From the NCBI RefSeq assembly GCF_020283565.1, contig NC_060061.1:20807362-20871361 (forward strand): a stretch of 64,000 nt of DNA. The letters are read 5' to 3'. Source of the stretch: Trifolium pratense. Its lineage: Eukaryota > Streptophyta > Magnoliopsida > Fabales > Fabaceae. Of this stretch, positions 1 to 11,904 are shown piece by piece (positions within the stretch are counted from its first letter, which is position 1; each line of letters begins with the position of its first letter). A program made the translations under genes and the position numbers. The notes beneath the pieces were generated by a model. The model did not search any database. It had not been told where the DNA came from and worked only from the letters and a program-made list of their open reading frames with translations.

Positions 1-2252
1 TACAACAAATTCTGATGAAAAATGTGTGCTATGTATTGAAGAATCAGCTTGTTATATCAACGATAAAATGGTAGAAGGATTTGTTCATGCATGTTCTGAA
101 CATCACCTCGAGGAAGGACAAGGTATATCTGGGAAAGCTCTTCAATCAAATCATCCATTCTTCTATACCGATGTGAAAGCTTATGATATTAGTGAATATC
201 CGCTTGTTCATCATGCACGAAAATATAACTTGAATGCTGCTGTTGCAACTAGGTTAAGGAGTACTTATACTAATGATGATGATTATGTGTTAGAATTCTT
301 TCTTCCTATCGATATGATAGGGAGTTCAGAACAACAGCTTTTATTAGACAATTTGTCCGATACTATGAGGCGAATTTGTAAGAGTTTGAGGACAGTTTCA
401 GAAGGCGAATTACGAGGGATAGAAGTTTCTCAAGATGGTTTTCCAAAGGAAAATATTTCAGGGTTTTTTCCAATGTCTAAGGGAAACTCTCAGATAGCAT
501 TTAGCACTGGTGATCCTGATTTATTCCAGATGCCATTGATGGCAGCTAATAATGGAATCCAAGGTTCACATAGTCAGGTATATTTGACTTAATCTTGTAT
601 ACTTTCATTCTTTTGAATTTAATGCGAAATGACTGATTCATTTTAGGAAGCATTTATTTTATGTTAGTATGAATCATGGTCGTGTTAGAACAATAATAAA
701 CAGATAAGGCACGATATTTGATCATGGAGTCCGGACAATTGTGTCAACGCCTCTGGCTTCAGAAGCTTAGTGACCTACTCACTTATCAGTAAACTATGAG
801 CCCTGCCCGACAGAGTAAATGGAGGAACAATACTAACTGTCCGTATCACACTTCATTTGTTATAAAGGAGTGGAATAGTGAAGCAAAATCCTTAATTTAA
901 TGTCTTTTGGAAACGTGATTTTGAACATTGTAGTGATTTTTCTTATAGGTAACAAGTGAATCGAGAAAACAGGCTGAGAAAAGGAGAAATGCAGTGGAGA
1001 AGAATGTTAGCTTGAGTGTTCTCCAACAATACTTCTCTGGTAGTTTGAAGGATGCTGCGAAAAAAATTGGGGGTGAGACACTGTCAATATTTGTGAAAAT
1101 TTTCATTATATTTATTATTAGCCCGTCTAAATTTTTCAGTACTTCTCTGCTAGTTCAATTTCAAACCTAGGCGAAGTTCATTAACATTCTTGGTTTTACA
1201 AGTTAAAACAAAAAGTTAAATCGACAACATCTACAGCTATTGTTCTATGATCTTTTCTTAAAATGGACAAATTTGTTTTTTATTTTAACAGGCACTTTTT
1301 TCTTTAAACAGTTTGTCCGACAACTCTGAAGAGAATATGCAGGCAACATGGAATTTCAAGATGGCCATCGCGGAAGATAAATAAAGTGAATCGTTCATTG
1401 AAGAAAATACAAACTGTCCTTGATTCTGTCCAAGGAGTTGAAGGAGTGCTTAAGTTTGACCCTCACACTGGTGGATTTGTTGCAGGAGGATCAATCATTG
1501 AGCAAATTGGCACATGTAATAAAAATCTTATGTTCCCCGAGAAAAGCTCTGTAGAGAACTCGGCCATTAAGTTGGAGGATGATGGTGTTCTTATCTCAAA
1601 TTCATGTGAGGGTGACTTGAAGAAAGATAATAATGCTTCTTCTGATGATTATATTCAAGACTCAACATCATGGCTTTGGACAAAGACTCATGAATGTCCT
1701 AAACAAAACTCTATAGATTCTGTTCTTGAAAAAGAGGAAGATCAATGTGGTTTGAACAATAGTAGTTTGCATGATATTGCCTCTAATAGTTCATTCTCAT
1801 TGATAGAACTTGGTTTGGATGAAGGAAAAGGACTTGATGAACCTAACCATCCGACTTCTTCAAGCATGACAGATTCTTCCGATGCATCTGGATCAATGGT
1901 TCGTGGAAGTTCATCGGGCTCTCAAAGCATTGAGAACCATAAGAACTCAAAGATCAAATCAATTTGTGTTGATAGTGAATCGAAATTTGCCGTCAAAGCT
2001 ACTTTTAGAGGCGATACTATTCGTTTCAAGTTTGATCCATGTTTAGGTTGTTTCCAACTATATGAAGAAGTTGCAACAAGGTTTAAATTACGGAATGGTT
2101 CATTCCAACTCAAGTATCTTGATGATGAAGAGGAATGGGTGTTGTTGGTGAATGACTCAGATTTGAAGGAATGTGTAGAAGTTTTGAGTGATAGTGGTAC
2201 ACATTGTGTGAAGTTACTTGTTCGCGATATACATGGCGATGGTAATAGTTGA
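1..2252 (+). CDS. NLP: NIN-like protein (NLP) transcription factor, 3' part
   Basis: Partial gene; the 5' part lies before the window. Exons by splice sites: 1-577 (reading frame from base 2), 949-1072 and 1312-2252, with phases that match and a TGA stop at 2250-2252. The first exon encodes the end of the GAF-like amino-terminal region typical of NLPs. Exons 2-3 encode the RWP-RK DNA-binding domain, including RICRQHGISRWPSRK and the preceding helix rich in Lys. The last ~95 residues form a PB1 domain: a basic start (VKATFRGDTIRFKF) and an acidic OPCA-like segment (YLDDEEEWVLL), which mediate oligomerisation. Family knowledge: NLPs are nuclear regulators of nitrate responses, and in legumes NIN itself controls nodulation. 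The well-conserved GAF-like region argues for an NLP rather than NIN, but I cannot assign the paralogue. Confidence 0.93.
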
Positions 2253-3090
2253 TTCTTCTCAGATATTTCGTATATGAAAAGATGCATGGGGCTTCAATGA
2301 TACAGTTGAAGTATTGCTTGACAATGTTTTTTTCACTGATCACATCAGATTCTAAGACCATGCAAGGTGGATGAGTTTTCCTTTCAAGCCATCTAAGACA
2401 TGAAAATTTTCATTTCTAGTTAAGATATTTCATGTGTTGTGTTTTTCATTGTGTTAAATTTTTATTTTAGTTCTTAAATCCTCAAATAAGATAGGTTGGA
2501 GTAAGGTCAAGCTTCTTTGGGGTGATTGATTTTACTTTTTAGAAGACATATCATAGAACAGTGTTTCACATGGAATCACCAGCAATAAATAAGCACATAT
2601 ATAGCTCTAAGTGCTTTGGTCTTAGTTTGTATATATTTCTACTTTCATGAGAAAATATGATCAAACTGTAAACAATTTCTACAGATTTGAGTCATCATCG
2701 CTAATCTTTTGGCTTTCTAGAGACATAAAAATTTCTCAAATTAATTTTAAATTATCATACTGAATATAAATATCTTTCTATAAATTATTTTACTTCTCTT
2801 AAATGGCTCCATTGTTTTGGTTTGAATTGGTTTATATCATCTCCAACGAGTTCAGCACAGCCGTTGAAGATGAATAATGGTGGTATGAAGATAAAGCTTT
2901 GTCCATTATATGAATAATCAGAAGAGAATTGTTCTATTTAATATAAAAATTGCTATTAATTAAAGAATTGAAAAACTATATGGTTATAAATTACAATGTA
3001 AAACTCCTAATTTGGTGAACTATATCCAAAAATGCAAAACCATTTCAAAATGCCCTTCTCTAGTTGAACCTGAAAGCTTGAGTTCCATTA
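2253..3090. other. spacer between convergent NLP and the unknown gene
   Basis: AT-rich sequence between two convergent genes. The first part must hold the NLP 3' UTR and the last part the 3' UTR of the minus-strand gene. No reading frame or clear repeat is visible. Confidence 0.6.
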
Positions 3091-5833
3091 TCACGAGCCC
3101 ATCAATATCCTCAGCCTTTCCATGCTACTGCAATGTCCAAAACGCAAGAGTTACTCATACTTAGACACATGAATTTGGCTTGTTTAACCCAATATCTATG
3201 CATCCAAATTTTACTTCACAAAGATGCAAGTGAGTAAAGCTTATTCAGAAAATAAAATCATGTCTTTCTTTTTACAGAATCATGAACATTATACACAAAA
3301 TTTCTTGTTATGCAACTATAATTAAGGAATGTAATAAATACCTATCTGGAAAGGAAGGAATAAGCTCATCAATTGCTCCAACAATGGCCGGATCCGAATC
3401 TCTTTTGCGTTTCCTAGATGATGACTGTTCTTTTGTTTCTGCATGATATAAAGCTAGATAATCAATGCTGACAGCACAAGTATTAATTGATAAGTTTATA
3501 GCAAAACACTTAGTTAAATGTCATTCACAATATATTAAACTAAAGCAGTATCAATATGACCATACAACATTTTGTGGATAAATTGGTGGTAGTGGTAATG
3601 GTAGTAATGGAAGAAATTCAGTACCTTTTGCTTCTTCAATTTGCTTATCACGGTTGAGGTATGACCTCTTGATCATGTCTAAGTTTAGGCCTTCAGTTAC
3701 AGCAAACTCTTCCAACATATGACCTATGAGATTATATGCAAGCATAGCGGTCTTATCACAAGCATCTTGGGTAGCAAGATATTGGTTCTTGTGTGCACTG
3801 TGCTTGGTGGGTATGGGTTTTGTCTCGTCGCAAAAATTAGATTCATCTCTTGGATCAACTTTAGTGTAAGATTCATAAAATTCATGTCTCTTGACATTAA
3901 TATTTTCACCTGTTTCTTTGTCAGGTGAAACAACTTCAGAATTATAGTTTTTCCCAGCCATAGGTGTACTCAGCTGCTCTATGCTTTCTTCTTGGCATTG
4001 GTCATTACAGTTCTTAGGTTGAAGCTTTTCAGAATCACTTTTCAACCTTTCACCAGGTGCAAATGGGCTGTTCAAAATATTTTCCTCAGTCATAATGGTC
4101 GAAGGATGGAACTCAAATGGCATAAAATCACCAACACTTTCTCCTTCGTAGTTTGAATCTGTTGTGTTAACTGCTTCAATTTTAAATTGTATATTGTCAG
4201 AAATTTGATTGTCATCCTCATCCTTATTACCGTCACTGTCACTGTCACTGTCATCACTTTCTTCTGATTGCTCCATATAAGCATCCATGAAGTCCTGGTC
4301 AAATTTACAGTCTGGCAACAACTCTTGAACAATTTGATTTGTCTGAGCACTCACACTTAGTATACCGTCAACTTCTTCTTCAATATGCTTCTTCTGGAAT
4401 GTTACATCATATGTGCTTTTATTAGAACACTTATTGACAACATCTAGGACCTGCAATAGAGACTTTGGAGTGTTATCCATATCACTGCACTCAAAAAGAA
4501 ATTCAGTCAGAAGATTTACAAAAGCTGTTCGTAAGCTCTTATTTGCTATTGTAGTCGTTGGTTCTATGAGAAGCTGTAAATCTCTTAGCACTGGCAATGG
4601 CACTACTTCCTTTTTCCCAACAGACCATATAGCATTTATAATATCACTCTGCAGGGACATCACTTCAGGCGAGAACTGGTAAAATTCCTCTAAAAACTTG
4701 CTACCAAAACCAATTATCAGTTTTTGTGACAAGTCTGCTACTGAGATGGCTTTGGCTAATGGGTTTTGTTGTTCATTCTCATTTCCTTTATCAAGTTGAG
4801 AAAGCATCTTCCTACATAATTTATTCACTAACTTGATTAGATGGCCTCGTGTCCATCCGTGTTTGAACGGTTTCAACTGAGGCGTCGGTGCTTTAATTCC
4901 TTTAAGTTTTCTACGCATTGCAATCAAGGTTTCGGATGGTAACTTTTCAAGTCCACACAACACCTTTACTACAGAAGCACGATAAAATTGGGACCCAGAT
5001 CCAGGTAAAATCTCACACCTATGTTGAAAATGCTGAGGATTGTTGAGAAGTTGAAAAATCTGTTTATGAGTTTCCAGTTGTTGCTGGTCATTGTGTCTTT
5101 CGCTACTCAGAACACTTGAAAGAGAACCCTTGATAATATTTTTCAAATTACCTCGAGTTCTTTCAAACTTGACAGCGTCACCACTAACTATCATAGCAAG
5201 AAGGTATAGACCCTTGGTGGTCAAATTATCGAGGCATGATAAAATCAACCTTTTTAAGTTTGGTATTTGGATAAAATCCATTTCATCCTGAGGGATACAA
5301 TTCTCTCCTTCAACATACGGTGCTCCAAAGGCGTGTTTGACGTGAGTTCTCGCCTCTTCATAAAATAGCTGAAATGGTTATTAGATTATCAATTTATCAT
5401 TCAAATTTCAAATCTTCAAAGAGCAATGCAAGTAACTGTAGGCATATTAATACAATAAAGGAAACTTACATCATCTTTTCTGAGTAAAGACTCGGGCAAA
5501 TACCTGTAGACAGGAAAAGAAAAAAAGGAGAAAAAATTCATTAGAATGAAACCTGGTGACTAAATCATTTGAACAAATGAAGCACACACCTCTTGGTTTT
5601 GCGAATTTCTTTCAACTTCTTCCTCTCGCCATTTTTTATATGTAAGCCCAAAAACCACCTGCACCAGTTACATTTTAATGTAATTAAATTTAGTCAATAT
5701 ATATATATATATATATATATATAACACCAAAATAAATAAAAAATGGAGGTAACCTCTTCTTAAGCTTGGTACGTTTCTCTTGGCGCTTTACATCTTGCAA
5801 AATCGAAAATAAATCTGTTCTACCAAACTTCAT
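3091..5833 (-). CDS. conserved protein of unknown function, probably nuclear (686 aa)
   Basis: Six exons on the minus strand: 5754-5833, 5590-5658, 5470-5503, 3625-5368, 3342-3438 and 3091-3127. All introns are GT-AG, phases agree, and the sum is 2061 bases (686 residues plus stop TGA at 3091-3093). The start begins MKFGRTDLFSILQDVKRQEK. The first ~75 residues are strongly basic (KRQEKRTKLKKR, NGERKKLKEIRKTKR). Residues ~90-320 look helical. A very acidic stretch of Ser, Asp and Glu follows (EESDDSDSDSDGNKDEDD). The C-terminus has a basic cluster, SSRKRKRD, that could be a nuclear localisation signal. I recognise no named domain. The acidic and basic tracts resemble nucleolar or chromatin proteins, which is inference only. 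Confidence 0.85.
5697..5722. repeat. (TA)n microsatellite in intron 1 of the unknown gene
   Basis: About 13 uninterrupted TA units lie between exon 2 (ends 5658) and exon 1 (starts 5754). Confidence 0.9.
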
Positions 5834-7215
5834 TATTTAACTGATCTGATTCAATCTAAGGAAACTAGGGAGGGTAAGAAAATATTGAAAAAATGATTTT
5901 GGCATCTCTCGACAAAATTGACGGGAGCCATCACAGGTCCATAAGGTTTGGTTCGACGAATTAAATAAAAATTCAAACCAATCAAATATAATTTGGTTCA
6001 ATTCAGTTATCCGATTAGTCATAAAAAAAACATAGCAAAAGCAAGATTATAGTTATACAAGAATTATTCTTTGCGAGTTGTTTTAAATCATTTGTTTTCC
6101 AATGGGTCTAAATGAAATGGAAAAGAAGCTAAAGCTGAAATATGAATATCACAACTTAAATTTGAATAATAAAAAGTGATTATAAGAATTAGTGGCGTTA
6201 GAAATTCTACACTATTTGGATATTGCAAGAGGTTTATATGAACTAGTGTCATTAGCATCGATAATTTTAGACTTTTAGCTTCACAGAAAGCTAAGAGACA
6301 AATTGCCTCTGATTAAAATTTGTGTTGCCACATAAGTTAGATTTAAAAGATATTTTCTGTAGCTATTTTTGTGACATTATAAACATCCCTGCACTATGAT
6401 AGGATATTTTAGTGAGATATTGATGCTTTCTGATTTGAAGTCTACAAGGTACATTTAGAACACGGGGAATTATTTGGATTGAACTGAAAGTTTGGAAGAA
6501 AAGCTATTTTTTGTTGCAGAATGAACGAAGTTTGGACATGATGAAAGTCGCTCTTCCCCATTTGTTTAAAGCTATTGTTAATTTATGAGGAAAATTAGAA
6601 TGTAATTAAAATCCTATTTACATTATATATAGCTATGTTGTGAATAGCAGCATCCATTGAGTCCAATTCCTTCCAGCATATTTCATATTCTTATTCTATA
6701 ACTACATGTATGTATATCTATTAGCATATAATCAAAGTTGTTTATTCTAATTGTGTTCATGGACGGACCAAATCATTAACACAATTTCTCGGTAGAAACC
6801 AATACCAATAATAATTATTCACAATTAGCAACTAATACAACAAGTAACAACGAATGAATAACAATTAGCAACTAACAATACCAATGCACTAAGAATCACA
6901 AAAATCCCCAATTTTGAAGAACAACACAAAACCATGGAAAAACCTATGAATGATTTTTGTATTTTACAACACAAATATATTATTAATTATAGCTCCAATT
7001 AGAATGAGAGTCATATTTAAAACAAAAACCAAAACCTAAACAATAGAGTTTATAATATTTGAGATTTGAGATTCAGTACCTTGCTGTAATGTTCAGTGTT
7101 GGAAGCAAACCATGGGAAGTTGATTGGTGGATTAGATTTCGTGGCGGTTGACGGAGGAATGGTGTGGTCGCGGGAAGTGCAGTGGTGCCCGCAGAGCAGG
7201 AGAGGAGTTTAGAGA
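5834..7215 (-). other. probable 5' UTR intron and leader exon of the unknown gene
   Basis: Minus-strand reading shows an acceptor TTTCCTTAG just before the start codon (about 5856). It also shows a good donor, TTACAGCAAG followed by GTACTG, near 7078-7080. This suggests a noncoding leader exon of ~130 bases at about 7079-7215 and a 1.2 kb leader intron. The leader contains a short upstream ATG. Nothing else recognisable is in the intron. Confidence 0.45.
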
Positions 7216-7552
7216 GCCTGGGCAAATATTTTAACCGCAAATTCAGAAAAGAAAAAAAATCACATAATATAGGTACTAGGTAGTAGTGATTATTGAATCA
7301 TTCATGAATGTATTCAAATTTCATGTGCAACAAAATGCAATTGTAACTTGATCTTCATGAAACAGAAAGCAAGCTAAATTGAAACACAGCATATTCTTGG
7401 TTGGATTGAAATTAATCAATTTCAGAAGTAGTTTTTGGAACACATTCACTCTTAATCAAAGGATTCAGTATATCTATTATCTCTATCTATTCAATCAAAG
7501 AAACAAATCAAAATTTTACAAAAAAAACCTAAAACCTAGAAAAATTATAGAA

Positions 7553-7860
7553 TTAAAAAATTTGTACCTGTCTGTAGCATAGAGAAGAGAGAGTGAGAGA
7601 CAAAAGGGAGACGGAGATAGAGAAAGCTTTTGTGGTGGTGGTGGTGGTGGCGGCGACTAGCTTTTCCGGTGATGTGGTCGAGCAGAGAGAGAGAGAAAGG
7701 TGATGAGAGGCGAGTGGTGGTCGAAGCTTTTCCGGTGAACGCGTTTTGCACAAATGTGTGAGAGGGAGCAATACGGCGGCGATACGAGGGAACAATATGG
7801 CTGCGAGACCGCAAAGAGAGGTGGTGAGACGATTCGGCGGCAAAGGAATGGAAAGAACAT
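7553..7860 (-). other. CT-rich, CDS-like leader segment of unknown nature
   Basis: On the minus strand this block is pyrimidine-rich and GC-richer than its surroundings. It is open in all three frames over 67-96 codons, which reflects low complexity rather than a protein. It contains a direct repeat around TTTTCCGGTGA (7660s and 7730s) and a (GTG)n tract at ~7630. It ends at a plausible donor, ACAG|GTACAA, at ~7567. It could be an alternative leader exon of the gene downstream. No protein family is recognised. Confidence 0.3.
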
Positions 7861-7861
7861 A

Positions 7862-8161
7862 GGATTTAATGCAATTTTTATACTTCTATTTTGAAAAATC
7901 TGAACTTTTGATCTCTATTTTAAAAGTCAACTTTTTGATCTCCTATTTTGAAAAAGCCGAAGTTTTGATCTTCTATTTTAGATTTTTTGAACTTTAGTCC
8001 TCGAACTTAATTTGGTCAAATTTTTACTGATGTGTCAAACTTATTATTACAGTGGCAAAATGACAAAACGTTTCCACATCTTTAATTTTTTGACATAAAA
8101 TATTTTAAAAGTATTAAACAATAAAATAATTAATTAATAATAATTTAAAAAATCAGTAAAA

Positions 8162-8248
<87 letters not shown>

Positions 8249-8921
8249 AGTAAATCAGTAAATTAGTTTTCATCCCCTATTTTAAAAAATTAGTAAATTA
8301 CCTAAAAAAAATTAACGATTGAGAACAAAGTCAATGAACGATTGAGAGGGAGCGAACAAAGACGAAGGATGTTAACACGAGCATGATTATTAGTGTTTCT
8401 GATTTCTTTGGGTGTCATGATTAGGAACCAACGTTTGCTTTTCTGACTTCTTTGAATAATTTACTGATTTTTAGTTAATAAGGTAAAGAGTTTTAATTTA
8501 GTTTTTTTTTAATCAATTAATTTAGTTAATATTATATAATGTAAAGAGGTTTATTTTATTGTTTTATAATTATCATTAATTATTTTATTATTTTAATACT
8601 TTTAAAATATTTGATTTTAAAAAAATATTAATGACGTGGAAATGTTTTGTCAATATGAAAACTGTCACGTCATTAATGAGCTTGACACATCAACAAAAGT
8701 CTTACCAAATTGAGTTGGGGGACTAAAATTCAGAAAAATCTAAAATAGGGGATTAAAACTTCAGGTTTTTCAAAATAGGGAGATCAAAAAGTTGGCTTTT
8801 AAAATAGAGGGATCAAAAGTTCAAATTTTTCAAAATAGAGGGATCAAAAAGTTGGCTTTTAAAATAAGGGATCAAAAGTTCATGTTTTTCAAAATAGGGG
8901 GATCAAAAGTGCATTAAAGCC
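7862..8921. mobile_element. long terminal inverted repeat element, non-autonomous
   Basis: The left end starts GGATTTAATGCAATTT. The right end is the inverse, AGTGCATTAAAGCC. Both arms, about 300-350 bases (7862-8160 and 8570-8921), are made of ~35-base sub-repeats of the type GATCAAAAGTTCAA..TTTTCAAAATAGGG in opposite orientation. The 400-base centre holds a CT/TA microsatellite and AT-rich DNA with no reading frame. This looks like the long-TIR, Mutator-like or foldback MITEs of legumes; the superfamily is not proven. No clean 9-base target duplication was found by eye. Confidence 0.7.
8166..8244. repeat. compound (CT)n(TA)n microsatellite
   Basis: About 19 CT units pass directly into about 20 TA units in the centre of the long-TIR element. 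Length polymorphism is likely. Confidence 0.95.
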
Positions 8922-8984
8922 AAAAACATATTTCTATTACCTATTTCTATTTGATTATTTTTTTTCCTAAATTTTATTTTTTTA

Positions 8985-9066
8985 AGGAGTGTGGTGGCTA
9001 GAAAATTCACGTTCGAATCCAGGCTCCTGCATATATAGTGAATGTCGCTATCAACTAAGTTAGTCT
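8985..9066 (+). mobile_element. SINE-like repeat fragment
   Basis: The stretch has a pol III B-box-like GTTCGAATCCAGG followed by a tail containing TGCATATATAGTGAATGTC and TATCAACTAAGTTAG. The same order of blocks recurs at 31650-31789, where the A-box region is clearer, so the two belong to one family. This copy is shorter and has a degraded A box. Confidence 0.55.
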
Positions 9067-9070
9067 CACA

Positions 9071-9461
9071 TGGGTCAGTTTGGTAAAAATAAGCTATAAG
9101 CTAGCTGATAGCTGATAGCTGAAAAACTAGCTTATAGCTGATAGCTGAAAAACTAGCTAATTGAAATTAAAGTGTTTGGTAAAATTAGCTTTTGAAGTGG
9201 TTAATAAATATGAAATGACATAATTGATAGTGGGTAGTTTATTTTTTAGAATGGGTAGTTATTAAATTAAAGGGTAAAAATGGAATAAAGTGTAAAAAGT
9301 TATAAGCTATAAGCTCAAACGCTACTTGAAATAGCATCTGGAAAAAAGCTATAAGCTAGTAAAAAAAGCTTGTTACCAAACACCTCTAATTTTTTGAAAC
9401 AAGCTTATAAGCTCATAAAATAAGCTATAAGCTAGCTTATTTGTGTTACCAAACACACCCA
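9071..9461. mobile_element. hAT-like MITE
   Basis: Imperfect terminal inverted repeats: left TGGGTCAGTTTGGTAAAAAT, right inverse TGGGTGTGTTTGGTAACACA. The interior is built of many copies of the self-complementary motif AAGCTATAAGCTAGC. There is no coding capacity. The sequence resembles abundant plant MITEs assigned to hAT. An 8-base target duplication is not evident. Confidence 0.7.
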
Positions 9462-9470
9462 TACACAAAT

Positions 9471-10009
9471 TTTTATTTTCTTTATTAAATAATAAATAAA
9501 TAATGATTTTGAGGTTGTTAATCACAATCATTAAATTAATAAAAGGCAAATGCTAACATGTGTCTTTTAAATAAAGGCTCTTTAAATGAAATAAAGCTGC
9601 ACTTCGCGAATCTTTTTGGAAAAAAAAATTAGATTGTATTCGTAGGGTTATTATTTGTTCGTTTTGGATTAATTTTGAGATAAAATTTATTCAATTCAAA
9701 AATAAATTTATTTGTGGTTCGATTTTTGGATGACAAGTTAAAAGATCCGATTTAATCCAATCCAAATATTAATATATTATAAAAACAATATAAAATAAAA
9801 GTTTGATTAAAAATTAATCTTAAAAAAAAATGTTAACATATGAATTAAGGACACATTTTAAAGAGTTAAATGTAGTATGATTTTCTTGGAACTTGTGTTT
9901 TCCACTTTTTAAACATTAAATTTTTTATTCATTTAATGTAGAATTCCTATTTATTGATACCTTAATACGTGTCTTAACATGTTAACATGACCCTGAATAT
10001 TATGATATG
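9471..10009. other. AT-rich DNA, no gene seen
   Basis: I see no coding frame longer than noise, no RNA gene and no clear repeat ends. Confidence 0.6.
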
Positions 10010-10011
10010 TA

Positions 10012-10299
10012 CTACCTCCGTCATAAGATTTCATTGAGAAAATTACAGAGATTAGGAAAGTGAATTGTAGTATTAAATTTGTTGACAAATTATTTTATTT
10101 TTACAATTTTATCCTTCAAGAGAGATAATGAGTTAATGATTTTTCTAGAATATTTATTATAGATTGTAGAAAAAGATGCAATATAATTAAGGGTATGTTG
10201 ATAAAAAAATAATTAATGCCCTTGAAAATTTGAAAGATGTCTTATATAAAGGGACAAAGAAAAATCTCAATAGGGTTTTATATTTAGAGATAGAGGTAG
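10012..10299. mobile_element. Stowaway/mariner-like MITE
   Basis: The ends are CTACCTCCGTC and the inverse GATAGAGGTAG. A TA dinucleotide sits on each side (10010-10011 and 10300-10301), as expected for Tc1/mariner target duplications. The element is 288 bases and has no reading frame. Confidence 0.7.
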
Positions 10300-10605
10300 T
10301 ATTATGAAATTCTTTAAAAATTAAAAGTGATTATGAATATTATAAAGTGTATTAATGAAATTCCTTAAAATCAATTATGAATATTATGATTTTTTTTTGG
10401 TAATTAATGAAATTAAAAGAAACTATTGAGATATCTTTTGGTAAAAAAAAAAAAAAAAAAACTATTGAGATTGTGTTGAAAAGGGAATAGTAAGTAAAAT
10501 TCAATTTTGTGAAATTTTTTTTTCTATCCCAACAATTGTCAATCTACCCCAACATTAATTTTGAATGGACGAATTTACCCTCATTTATAAACTAAAACCC
10601 TGAAG

Positions 10606-10842
10606 AAAAAAATTGGTTACCGGAACACTTTGAAAAAAAGTGTTCTGATATGTAAATTTTTTGTTGGTTAACGGAACACTTTGAAAAAAAGTGTTCAGAT
10701 ATATAAAAACTTTCTATTTTTTTTTTACCTGAACACTTTGAAAAAAAGTGTGTAGGTATGTAAAATTTTTCCAAATTTATTTTGTTACCTACACACTTTG
10801 GAAAAAAGTGTTCAGGTATGTAAAATTTTTCTAATTTTTTTT
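10606..10842. repeat. left array of palindromic hairpin units
   Basis: Four units of about 33 bases occur at ~55-base spacing. Each is a near-perfect palindrome of the form ACCTGAACAC-TTT..AAA-GTGTTCAGGT, with TACACAC as a variant arm. A fifth, degraded unit lies at 11196-11235, on the other side of the inserted MITE at 10843-11185. The same unit forms the array at 11597-11825. Confidence 0.85.
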
Positions 10843-11185
10843 GGCTTAACTACACATTTGGTCCCTTACGTTTATTTTAGGTTTCAATTTGGTCCCTTAC
10901 GTTTAAAAAGTATCAATTTGGTCCCTTACGTTTATTTTAGGTTTCAAGTTAGTCCTTTCCGTTAGTTTTGTCACTAACACCGTTTGAACAGTACACGTGT
11001 CAATGTGTCCAAGTGCCACGTGTCTGTCCACATATGCAAATTGACTGCCACATGTGACAAAATTGACGGAAAGGACTAACTTGAAACCTAAAATAAACGT
11101 AAGGGACCAAATTGATACTTTTTAAACGTAAGGGACCAAATTGAAACTTAAAATAAACGTAAGGGACCAAATGTGTAGTTAAGCC
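10843..11185. mobile_element. MITE with long, nearly perfect TIRs
   Basis: The element begins GGCTTAACTACACATTTGGT and ends with the inverse. The arms extend ~150 bases, each containing three copies of GGTCCCTTACGTTT (or its complement) in inverted orientation around a short centre. The two arms differ at very few sites, so the copy is young. It sits inside the hairpin-unit array. It has no coding capacity. Confidence 0.85.
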
Positions 11186-11291
11186 ATTTTTTTTTTACCT
11201 GAACACTTTAAAAAAAAATGTGTAGGTATGTAAAATTTTTCTAAATGTATCTTCTCCTTTTGCATGGATTTGGTCTTAGTATTACATAGAG

Positions 11292-11594
11292 CCACAAACT
11301 GGACACAAGTTCCGTTCTTTGGTAGCTGTTCAGAGATATCTAAATGGAGAGACAAGAAACTATCTTCCTATCGAGAGAATGATATCAGAAAACAAAGACA
11401 CTGTGAGTTCTAATTTCATGTCCTTAATTAAATTAACATGAAGGGATAAAGAATTCAAGGGATAAAGAATTGCAGATTGTGCTGCGGTCACCACAGTCAC
11501 CGTTCAAGCATCCTGATGATTGGGTGGTTGAGCAATGAGCATCGACCCTGTGTGTCTAAACCCAACTGCGTTGACAGGGTAAGCTCCGTGATGA
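11292..11594 (+). pseudogene. fragment of a methyl-CpG-binding domain (MBD) gene
   Basis: Two exon-like pieces. From 11292 the frame reads HKFRSLVAVQRYLNGET and continues to ENKDT at ~11403, ending at a GTGAGT donor. This matches the C-terminal part of a plant MBD domain (FRS..EV.RYL). After a 73-base intron ending GAATTGCAG, the next piece (from 11477) reads SPFKHPDDWVVE and then, after a small frameshifting duplication, HRPCVSKPNCVDR. That is the start of another MBD domain (DDWVVE.RPR.S.....DKYY). No start, stop or further exons are present. The piece lies between the hairpin arrays. Confidence 0.65.
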
Positions 11595-11596
11595 AA

Positions 11597-11825
11597 TTTT
11601 GTTACCTGAACACTTTTTTTCAAAGTGCGTAGGTAACAAAATAAATTTGGAAAAGTTTTACATACCTACACACTTTTTTTCAAAGTGTTCAGGTAAAAAA
11701 AAATTAGAAAAATTTTACATACCTGAACACTTTTTTCCAAAGTGTGTAGGTAACAAAATAAATTTGAAAAAATTCTACATACCTACACACTTTTTTTCAA
11801 AGTGTTCAGGTAACAAAAAAAATTA
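11597..11825. repeat. right array of palindromic hairpin units
   Basis: Four units of the same family as at 10606-10842, for example TACCTACACACTTTTTTTC followed by AAAGTGTTCAGGTA. They are separated by AAAATAAATTTGGAAAAATT-like spacers. Together with the left array they enclose the MBD fragment. Confidence 0.85.
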
Positions 11826-11904
11826 AAAAAAATTCCAGTTTTGTACAATTTATTAAAAAGCAAAATTTGATTAAGCTTTCGACTTTTTCTTGATAGTACC
11901 CATT

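Noticed and set aside
10592..10774. Frames with repeated HFFSKCSGN (also at 11599-11826)
   Set aside because: The residue repeats come from the palindromic DNA units. They occur on opposite strands and change frame, so they are not a repeat protein.
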